NCBI GenBank assembly: GCA_012840625.1
Contig: DUSB01000025.1
Location: 1 to 28,388, forward strand
Length of the DNA stretch: 28,388 nt
Reading direction: 5' to 3'
Source of the DNA: Syntrophomonadaceae bacterium
GTDB lineage: Bacteria > Bacillota > Syntrophomonadia > Syntrophomonadales > Syntrophomonadaceae
Shown: in pieces, positions 14,411 through 20,863 of the stretch
How positions within the stretch are numbered: the first letter of the stretch is position 1
How the letters are laid out: each line of letters opens with the position of its first letter
Made by a program: the position numbers and the translations under genes
The notes under the pieces: generated by a model
The model's database searches: none
Told to the model about the DNA's origin: nothing
What the model saw: only the letters and a program-made list of their open reading frames with translations

Positions 14411-14977
14411 ATGGACGGAAAACAAAAGATTATTGAGGCAGCAGGTAAGGTGATCAGTGAGCAGGGACTTAGTAATGCAACCGTTAGGCTTATTGCTGAA
14501 ACTGCTGGTACCAGTACAGGAGCCATCTATTACTATTATTCTTCTAAGGAGGCAATGCTGGTAGATCTTTTTGATCTGAATTCATCCTATTTATTAAAAC
14601 CGTTTTTGAATCTGCCCGGTGGGGAAAAGCTTGATAGGAAAGAACTGGCTGTTTGGCTGGATAAGCTGGAAGAATATTACCAAAATCTTGATAGTAAGCG
14701 GCTATCTTTGTTCCTGGCCCAGGAGGCAATACTGGGCAACGAGGATCTACACCAGCGCTTTCAATTACGATATCATGAATGGATTGATATGATTCACCAG
14801 TGTATTGCTCCGTCTTCATCTCTTTACCAGGAAGGTTTTTCGCGTGAATTGGCCGTACTGATGATGGCTGCTATTGATGGTTTGACCTTGCAATACCTGC
14901 TGGGGATTGAAGAAGTTTCACGGCAGGAATGCAGGGAAGGGGCCCTGTATATACTGGAGCAGCTCTTATTTAAATAA
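14411..14977 (+). CDS. TetR/AcrR-family transcriptional regulator
   Basis: 188 residues from ATG 14411. A TTG at 14399 in the same frame directly touches the AAAGGAG ribosome binding site, so it cannot be the start. N-terminal TetR DNA-binding domain: KIIEAAGKVISEQGLSNATV, then the recognition helix region LIAETAGTSTGAIYYYYSSKEAML (about 27-50). The C-terminal helical ligand/dimer domain (about 55-188) is not specific. Its target is unknown. Regulators of this family in fatty-acid-oxidising bacteria often control acyl-CoA genes, and acyl-CoA dehydrogenases lie within 2 kb, but no shared operator was identified. The gene ends convergently with an uncharacterised gene. Confidence 0.85.
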   Translation: MDGKQKIIEAAGKVISEQGLSNATVRLIAETAGTSTGAIYYYYSSKEAMLVDLFDLNSSYLLKPFLNLPGGEKLDRKELAVWLDKLEEYYQNLDSKRLSLFLAQEAILGNEDLHQRFQLRYHEWIDMIHQCIAPSSSLYQEGFSRELAVLMMAAIDGLTLQYLLGIEEVSRQECREGALYILEQLLFK

Positions 14978-15000
14978 ATAATGGTCGGCAGAAGAAAATG

Positions 15001-15031
15001 AAAAACCCCCGGCAATTTTTTACCAGGGGTT
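15001..15031 (-). terminator. Terminator between convergent genes
   Basis: AACCCC (15004-15009) and GGGGTT (15026-15031) with an inner GG/CC pair across a C/A mismatch. On the minus strand the stem is followed by TTTTT, so it best serves the gene ending at 15045. Confidence 0.55.
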
Positions 15032-15044
15032 AATATTAATAAGC

Positions 15045-15701
15045 TTACTCATTAGTCAGGGTAGCAACAATTTTGTCCAGCTGGCGACTTATGTGTGCCA
15101 TATGCAGTTCTGACAGATTATCCTCCAGGGGTTTTATAATATCTTTAACCAGATCACGATCAACACCAAAATCAAGTGTAAGTTTGGTTTCTAGAGCTTG
15201 TGGACTCATTTCGCGGGATAGTACTGTCGTATATGAAACCGTTAAAAAACTAAACACCCTTTGTGCCTCCACGGGATCATTCAATCCAGTAAGCTTTTGA
15301 AATTGCTCAAAAGGAGTGTGTTCAAAGTCTTTGTATAGCAGCACCCTGTTAATAATAAAGCCACATGCCTGCCGGAGGTTGTTCTTTTTTAAACGATTAA
15401 CCACCATGGCGTCCAGATATTGAGTGGCAGCCCCATGACAGAAAGGGTAAAAAAGATTAATATCCTCTGTTTCCATGCCGGCTTCTTGCAGACGTTCTTC
15501 AATTCTGGAACGATCTCCTTTTGCATCAATCAGAAGAGCCGTAATTTGATCAGCGAGACGAAAGAAAATGGGCCCCGCTTGTCCTGAAAAGGCAGGCTGC
15601 TTACGGCTTCCCTGCAGAAAGGCTCGAATTGTTTCACGTTCGGCATCTTCTAACTGCTTATACTCTTCTATACATTTAGTTAATACTGCTTGTTCTACCA
15701 T
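15045..15701 (-). CDS. Uncharacterised all-helical cytoplasmic protein
   Basis: 218 residues, not recognised. It is predicted soluble and mostly helical, with no signal peptide, no membrane span and no metal-binding motif. Charged amphipathic stretches dominate (CIEEYKQLEDAERETIRAFL near the start, DFGVDRDLVKDIIKPLEDNL near the end), with a YPFCHGAATQYLDAMVVNRL segment near 85-104. The ATG follows AAGGAGAA about 6 bases upstream, and a good promoter is visible, so it is a real gene. It is monocistronic and convergent with the TetR gene. A role in the regulation of neighbours cannot be argued from sequence. Confidence 0.7.
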   Translation of the reverse strand: MVEQAVLTKCIEEYKQLEDAERETIRAFLQGSRKQPAFSGQAGPIFFRLADQITALLIDAKGDRSRIEERLQEAGMETEDINLFYPFCHGAATQYLDAMVVNRLKKNNLRQACGFIINRVLLYKDFEHTPFEQFQKLTGLNDPVEAQRVFSFLTVSYTTVLSREMSPQALETKLTLDFGVDRDLVKDIIKPLEDNLSELHMAHISRQLDKIVATLTNE

Positions 15702-15734
15702 CGTATTCTCCTTCCATTATTCGTATATAAGCTT

Positions 15735-15762
15735 AGTATACCATTATAAAGCTGTGGTACAA
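15735..15762 (-). promoter_or_regulatory. Extended -10 promoter of the uncharacterised helical protein gene
   Basis: Minus strand TTGTAC (15762-15757), 16 bases, TATACT (15740-15735), preceded by TGG, an extended -10 element. About 35 bases upstream of the ATG. The rest of the 15763-15993 interval shows no gene or structure I can support. Confidence 0.6.
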
Positions 15763-15993
15763 GAAAACAGGAGTCCTCAGGCTGTGGAGAAAAGCAAGAT
15801 GATGACTCTGGATTGTACTGCAGCCTTCCTGCCTGTAACTATCCTGCCAGCTGGAATATATGCCAGCAGTTAATGATAAATATTACAGTACCCTGCAATG
15901 TTATATTTTAGATGGGCTTAGGTAAGCCGGATCGTAAGGCTTTGTCTGCAATGGATAAAAATAAACAGGTCTAGAAAAGAGGCCATAGTAAAA

Positions 15994-16026
15994 GGCTCCT
16001 CTCTTACGGACTGTAAAAGAGGAGCC
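15994..16026 (-). terminator. Terminator of the XRE-acyl-CoA dehydrogenase unit
   Basis: GGCTCCTCT (15994-16002) pairs with AGAGGAGCC (16018-16026), extended inward by TTAC/GTAA across one mismatch. On the minus strand it is followed by TTTTACT. It lies 40 bases after the dehydrogenase stop codon. Confidence 0.82.
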
Positions 16027-16065
16027 TGCTGGGGGCAAGGACTTTGATGCTGGATTCTGGATTAT

Positions 16066-17205
16066 TTATAATAACGAAGCAATGATTGCTTTTTGAATAT
16101 GATTGGTACCTTCCGCTGTTGATAGGAATTTTGCGTCCCGATATAGTTTTTCCAGTGGATGACCTTTTAAAAAAGCTCGTCCGCCAACAATATCGACTGC
16201 TTTAGATACTACCGATTGGGCCACCGAAGTACCGGCTATTTTAGCAAAAGATGAGGCCAGCGTGAAATCGGCATTGTGATCAATGAGCCAGCAGGCTTTC
16301 CATACCAGCATACGTGCGGCTTCAATTGCGGCTAACATCTGGGCAAATTCAAAGGCTATAGCCTGGTTTTCCAGGATGGAGCGGCCAAACTGCCGCCTTT
16401 CTTTGGCGAAGGCCAGGGCTTTATTATATGCACTTCTGGCTAGGCCAACGCCGGCTGCTCCCACCATTACCTTATCCCGATCAATGGCCTGAGTAACCAC
16501 CATATAGCCGTTGCCCACATCACCGATAATATTTTTAGGATCTACTTGAACATCTCGAAAGATCATTTCATGTGTAAGGGCATAACGTAAGCCCATTTTA
16601 TTACGTAGGGTTCCAACTTCCAGCCCTTCGGCCTGGCCAGGTACAATAAAGGTTACCATGGTCGAACGTCCGCGGATGGGATCAAGTACAGCAAAGCAAA
16701 CGGTTAGATCCGCAATGGCACCGTTAATCATATAGTCTTTAGTGCCGTTAATCAGGTATTTTCCATCCTTAAAGGTGGCGGTGGTGGTCATGGCACCTAC
16801 ATCAGATCCGGCACCACTTTCAGTAAGTGCAACTGCGGCCAAACGGGGGGTTTTTTCAGTTAAAAGAGTCAGATATGTCTCTTTTTGCTCTTCATTTCCC
16901 ACCATGTTGATAATGCTGCCCACATGCGAATTAAAACATAATACTGCAGCCAGACCGGTACAGATGGCTCCGATTTCTTCAATAAAAAGAGCAGTGGTGA
17001 AATAATCAAATCCTCTACCGCCAAACCGAACCGGTACAATGGGGGTAAGTAGATTTTGTTCTGCTAATTGGGTAACCAGTGAATAATCAAAGTGGTCATC
17101 ACCGGCGGCATCAATTTCCAGAGACTTTTTCTCCAACTCTGGACCCATTGCACGAATTTCTTCAATTAGATTCATTTGTTCATCAGTTAGTGAGAAATCA
17201 ACCAT
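16066..17205 (-). CDS. Acyl-CoA dehydrogenase (short/medium-chain type)
   Basis: 379-residue FAD flavoprotein of the usual acyl-CoA dehydrogenase length, introducing the alpha-beta double bond of an acyl-CoA and passing electrons to electron-transfer flavoprotein. Helical N-terminal domain FSLTDEQ..., FAD/substrate signature LTESGAGSDVGA, flavin segment RRQFGRSILENQAIAFEFA, and catalytic base E365 in AEGTNHIQ near the C-terminus. The start was moved to ATG 17205, which has GGAGGG 9 bases upstream; the longer frame begins in the preceding gene without a binding site. It overlaps the XRE gene end by 8 bases, so the regulator and enzyme are co-translated. Chain-length preference is not readable. 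Confidence 0.9.
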   Translation of the reverse strand: MVDFSLTDEQMNLIEEIRAMGPELEKKSLEIDAAGDDHFDYSLVTQLAEQNLLTPIVPVRFGGRGFDYFTTALFIEEIGAICTGLAAVLCFNSHVGSIINMVGNEEQKETYLTLLTEKTPRLAAVALTESGAGSDVGAMTTTATFKDGKYLINGTKDYMINGAIADLTVCFAVLDPIRGRSTMVTFIVPGQAEGLEVGTLRNKMGLRYALTHEMIFRDVQVDPKNIIGDVGNGYMVVTQAIDRDKVMVGAAGVGLARSAYNKALAFAKERRQFGRSILENQAIAFEFAQMLAAIEAARMLVWKACWLIDHNADFTLASSFAKIAGTSVAQSVVSKAVDIVGGRAFLKGHPLEKLYRDAKFLSTAEGTNHIQKAIIASLL

Positions 17206-17605
17206 TATCTTTTTCCCTCCGAACCCGGTGTTGTTCCCAGAGCACAAATTCTCGAACCGCTTTTCTATTTTCTGCTGGTAAACTATATAATACCCGGATG
17301 ATTTCCAGGATTTCCTTATCTACATTGATCAGTACGCTATCTGGATCCGTAGCCGGATCTTCATTTGGTCGGGGAATCTGCATTTCAGCTTCAGCTGGCT
17401 CCATGGCCTCAAGAAAATAGGTAATGGGCTTATTAAGGGCATCAGCTACCTTTTGCAGCTGAGCCAGATATATCCTGCTCTTACCTTTCTCATAATTGGA
17501 AAGGGTTGGCTGCGAACAACCCAGGATACCGGCAAGCTGCTCTTGATTTAACCCGGCTTCTTCTCGCGCCCGTTGGATTCGTTTTCCTAATTTTTTATAG
17601 CTCAC
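17198..17605 (-). CDS. XRE-family transcriptional regulator
   Basis: 135 residues from GTG 17605, chosen because AAGGGG (17617-17612) lies 6 bases upstream; the longer ATG at 17641 lacks a binding site. An N-terminal helix-turn-helix of the lambda repressor/XRE type covers about 3-60 (KLGKRIQRAREEAGLNQEQLAGILGCSQPTLSNYEKGK, seen here in parts). The C-terminal 70 residues are acidic then basic (EILEIIRVLYSLPAENRKAVREF) and may mediate dimerisation. Being translationally coupled to the acyl-CoA dehydrogenase and divergent from a second, large acyl-CoA dehydrogenase, it probably regulates one or both. Confidence 0.85.
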   Translation of the reverse strand: MSYKKLGKRIQRAREEAGLNQEQLAGILGCSQPTLSNYEKGKSRIYLAQLQKVADALNKPITYFLEAMEPAEAEMQIPRPNEDPATDPDSVLINVDKEILEIIRVLYSLPAENRKAVREFVLWEQHRVRREKDNG

Positions 17606-18002
17606 ATCAATCCCCTTTCTGGTTGATAGAGAAGATAGCAAACCGATCTAGAGGTATGGTTGGCTAAAAAATTATCTTCCAGAATCTCAAATGTTATCAT
17701 ACCAAATTCAGCTAAGTTTTACAGCAGTTTTGGGACTTATATCAGTTCTATGATTTATTTATCTCTATAAATATTATATAATCTAATAATAATTAGCAGG
17801 CGAATTATTGGAATGGAATTAATGTGCACGAAGTATAGTAGATAATGACAATCGTGGTCAGAGCTGAAGAAGGGTATTATAAATATTAACCATCATAATA
17901 AGCTCTGGAGTAGACGGGTAAAATGAATGAAGCTATTGCTTGGTCAGTCGGTGCAAAACTGATACGCCATAATAAATCATTTATAAAAAGGAGTTGCGTG
18001 AT
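17606..18002. promoter_or_regulatory. Divergent control region between the XRE-dehydrogenase unit and the large dehydrogenase
   Basis: 397 bases without a gene. On the minus strand an extended -10, TGG-TATGAT (17704-17696), lies about 90 bases before the XRE start; its -35 is poor. The plus side is very AT-rich (17750-17800) and carries no clear -35/-10 pair. A 30-codon frame from 17923 has no ribosome binding site and is not called. I found no convincing repressor palindrome. Confidence 0.4.
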
Positions 18003-19706
18003 ATGGTTTTATTAAACCCTAAAAAGTACGATCGTGAACACCTGGATCCAAGAGCCAAAGAGATCATGCTCAAGACGATTGATTTCTTTGAAAACAAAGG
18101 TCTGGCAGAAATCAAAGAGGACGATAAGAATTACGAATGGTATCAGGACTGGGTTGATTTTATCGCCAAAGAAGAAATCTTTGCTGACCTGCTTACTCCC
18201 GCCGGATATGGAGACGAGAACTCCCGCTGGGATCTGTGGCGAGTAGGGGAATTCAATGAAGTCTCCGGTTTTTATGCCCTGCATTACCAGTATATGTACC
18301 AGGTTACCATTCTGGGCTTAGGTCCCATCTTCCTGGGCCGCAATGAAGAAGTCAAACATAAGGCCGCCAAACTGCTCAGAGAAGGTGGCATTTTCGGCTT
18401 TGGTCTATCAGAACGGGAACATGGTAATGACATTTATTCTGATGAAATGACCCTTTATCCAAATGGAGACGGTACCTGGAGAGCTAAAGGCAGCAAATAT
18501 TATATTGGTAACGGAAACAAAGCTGCCCTCCTGTCCGTTTTTGGTAAATTTGCCGATACTGGAGAGTACGTCTTTTTTGTAGTGGATACTCAGCATCCCA
18601 ATTACGAACTGGTCAAGAAGATCAATACTTCCGGAGCACACTGTGCCTATGTAGCTGAATTCAACCTCAATGACTATCCCATTACCGAAGCCGACATCCT
18701 CTCCACCGGTCAGCATGCCTGGGATTCAGCCTTAAATACGGTCAACATTGGTAAATGTATGGTGGGCTGGGCTTCAATCGGTGAAGCTACCCATGCCCTG
18801 TATGAATGCATCAATCATTCCTGCAATCGCGTCCTTTATGGTGAACCCGTTTATGCTTTCCCCCATGTACGCAGGCTCTTTACCGAATCATATCTGCGCC
18901 TGGTGGCCATGAAGCTATATGCTCTGCGGGCCATGGACTATTTCCGTTCAGCATCTGATGAAGATCGCCGCTACCTGATGTTCAATGCCATATTAAAAAT
19001 GAAAGTCTGCGGGCAGGGTGAAAAGATCTCTCAAATGCTTTTAGATATTGTTGCTGCCAAAGGAATGGAACAGGATACCTTTATGGAAATGTTCATCCGC
19101 GATGCTGGCATGATGCCGCGTCTAGAAGGTACCACTCATGTAAATATGGCACTGGTTAATAAATTCTTTAAGGCCTATTTCTTTGATACGGTAGATTTCC
19201 CACCCATTCCCAAACGCAATGATATTGCTGATGATGATTATCTGTTTAAACAGAAGGCCGGGAAATTAAAGACGGTTAAATTTGGCGATTACAGCCGGTG
19301 CTATGAAGGCATGAATCAGGCCAATGTACTGCGCTTCCGCGAACAGGTGGAACTGTTGAAAACCTTCCTGGCTGAAGCCACGCCCAGTGCTGAGCAGGCC
19401 AAGAATGTTGATTATATGATTGCTCTGGGTGAGCTTTTGACCATGTGTGCTTATGGCCAGCTAATTTTAGAAAACGCCAAGATCTATGAGATTGAAGATG
19501 ACATTATTGAAGAAATCTTTGCTTTCATGATCCGCGATTATGCCAACTATGCACTGATGTTCCGTTCCACTTTCGAACAGAGACCCGAACAGATCGAAAT
19601 TATCAATAAGATGATTATGGATCCCATCATTGATCCAGAACGCTTTGAAAAAGTATGGGAAAACCATGTGCTCAGTCTTAAAGATCAGTATGTCATGAAT
19701 GAATAG
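18003..19706 (+). CDS. Large acyl-CoA dehydrogenase (about 570-residue class)
   Basis: 567 residues from ATG 18003, which has AAAAGGAG 9 bases upstream; the TTG at 17994 abuts that site and is rejected. It belongs to the acyl-CoA dehydrogenase superfamily but is about 190 residues longer than the common type, with a long C-terminal helical extension (about 400-567). The middle domain carries GFGLSEREHGNDIYSDE in place of the usual TEP-GSD signature, and the catalytic Glu is E375 in RLEGTTHVN. Codon use looks more biased (AAC, ATC, GAA, CGC) than in its neighbours, which suggests high expression. Substrate unknown; related large forms act on unusual acyl-CoAs. It is monocistronic, ending at a strong terminator 130 bases later. 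Confidence 0.83.
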   Translation: MVLLNPKKYDREHLDPRAKEIMLKTIDFFENKGLAEIKEDDKNYEWYQDWVDFIAKEEIFADLLTPAGYGDENSRWDLWRVGEFNEVSGFYALHYQYMYQVTILGLGPIFLGRNEEVKHKAAKLLREGGIFGFGLSEREHGNDIYSDEMTLYPNGDGTWRAKGSKYYIGNGNKAALLSVFGKFADTGEYVFFVVDTQHPNYELVKKINTSGAHCAYVAEFNLNDYPITEADILSTGQHAWDSALNTVNIGKCMVGWASIGEATHALYECINHSCNRVLYGEPVYAFPHVRRLFTESYLRLVAMKLYALRAMDYFRSASDEDRRYLMFNAILKMKVCGQGEKISQMLLDIVAAKGMEQDTFMEMFIRDAGMMPRLEGTTHVNMALVNKFFKAYFFDTVDFPPIPKRNDIADDDYLFKQKAGKLKTVKFGDYSRCYEGMNQANVLRFREQVELLKTFLAEATPSAEQAKNVDYMIALGELLTMCAYGQLILENAKIYEIEDDIIEEIFAFMIRDYANYALMFRSTFEQRPEQIEIINKMIMDPIIDPERFEKVWENHVLSLKDQYVMNE

Positions 19707-19836
19707 CCTCGCAGGATTAAGTAAGATCAAGTGAGATCATTAATCCCTGTCCTCTTGCACTACCGTACGTACCGTTCGATATACGGCGGTTAATGTAGAA
19801 GAACAAGGCTCTGATAGATGGCATATAAACTAATTA

Positions 19837-19870
19837 GCCCTTGAACTCGCCATCAGGCGAGTTCAAGGGC
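19837..19870 (+). terminator. Strong terminator after the large acyl-CoA dehydrogenase
   Basis: A 15-bp perfect stem (GCCCTTGAACTCGCC at 19837-19851, complement at 19856-19870) with loop ATCA, followed by TTTGTTTG. The 130 bases between stop codon and stem are transcribed but uncoded. They contain a weak CCGTA/TACGG repeat near 19764-19785. Confidence 0.88.
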
Positions 19871-20061
19871 TTTGTTTGTCCCGGAACACGAGTTTTAGAT
19901 AATCTTAAAGCAGGCCTTCCCTGGCCCGCTGGAGTTATTCATCCGCTACTTAAACTTTACCCTGAAAATAAATCCGCTTGCCTGATCAAGCTGGTAAACT
20001 TTACTGCCTTCATTGGATGCAAAACTAAAGCAGGGTATAATAATAAAAAGGGGGGTAAGTA

Positions 20062-20805
20062 ATGGATAAACAAATTCAACAGTTAATCCAAATTATGAAA
20101 CAGTCCAAAAATACTGTGGTGGTAACTGGGGCGGGCATCAGTACTGAAGCAGGAATCCCCGACTTCAGAGGAGAGAAAGGCATCTACCGCCAAATAGGTG
20201 AAGACCGGGTTATGAGAGTGATTAACATTGACTTCTTCCGCAGGCACACCAAGGAGTTCTATGATTTTTATAGAAAATACTTTACATTTCCTGAAGTAGA
20301 ACCCAGTAAAGCACACTATATGCTGGCTGAGCTGGAGTCAAAAGGGGTCATTAGCGCTATCGTAACCCAGAACATTGATAATTTGCACCAGTTGGCGGGT
20401 AGCAAAAACGTTATCCCTGTCCATGGAAATGCAGCCCAATTCGTCTGTACCAGACGCTCGTGCAGAAAAATATATGATCATACCATCATGAACGAATATC
20501 CTGAAGGAATACCGCGCTGTACGGAATGTGAGGGAGTACTGAAACCTGATGTGGTTCTTTTTGGTGAACAAATCCAAAACTTTGCACCGGCTCGCGAATC
20601 TATCCTGCAGGCTAATCTGGTAATTGTCATCGGTTCCTCGCTGACAGTATATCCACTGGCTGGTTTTGTACGCGAGTTCTGCACCTTTACACAGGATTTA
20701 GTCATTATCAATAAGGGACCCACACAGATGGATCATGCTGCCTTATTAAAAATTGACACCGATACCACCGGTGATGTTCTGGAACAGGTAAACAAATCTT
20801 TCTAA
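20062..20805 (+). CDS. Sir2-family NAD-dependent protein deacylase (sirtuin)
   Basis: 247 residues, complete sirtuin. GAGISTEAGIPDFRG (23-37) binds NAD, QNID (103-106) and the catalytic H121 (PVHGN) follow, the zinc site is C129, C134, C153 and C156, and GSSL (191-194) and INKGP complete the Rossmann core. It would remove acetyl or other acyl groups from lysines using NAD. The DFRGEKGIYRQIG segment lacks the Ala-Tyr-Arg features of class III desuccinylases. GGGGGG sits 6 bases before the ATG. Single gene between two terminators. Placed beside acyl-CoA dehydrogenases, it may reverse lysine acylation caused by reactive acyl-CoAs; that link is inference. Confidence 0.93.
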   Translation: MDKQIQQLIQIMKQSKNTVVVTGAGISTEAGIPDFRGEKGIYRQIGEDRVMRVINIDFFRRHTKEFYDFYRKYFTFPEVEPSKAHYMLAELESKGVISAIVTQNIDNLHQLAGSKNVIPVHGNAAQFVCTRRSCRKIYDHTIMNEYPEGIPRCTECEGVLKPDVVLFGEQIQNFAPARESILQANLVIVIGSSLTVYPLAGFVREFCTFTQDLVIINKGPTQMDHAALLKIDTDTTGDVLEQVNKSF

Positions 20806-20824
20806 TAATAGACAGTGATCATTA

Positions 20825-20855
20825 AAAATACAGGCCAGTTTCTGGCCTGTATTTT
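20825..20855. terminator. Bidirectional terminator between sirtuin and chemoreceptor genes
   Basis: AAAATACAGGCCAG (20825-20838) and its exact complement (20842-20855) with a three-base loop; A/T tracts on both sides serve both convergent genes. Confidence 0.9.
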
Positions 20856-20863
20856 AACCACCC

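Noticed and set aside
17923..18015. 30-codon frame overlapping the start of the large acyl-CoA dehydrogenase
   Set aside because: There is no ribosome binding site and its 3' part lies across the binding site and start of the real gene.
19841..20062. 73-codon plus-strand frame before the sirtuin gene
   Set aside because: It begins inside a perfect terminator stem, has no ribosome binding site and shows no recognisable protein features.
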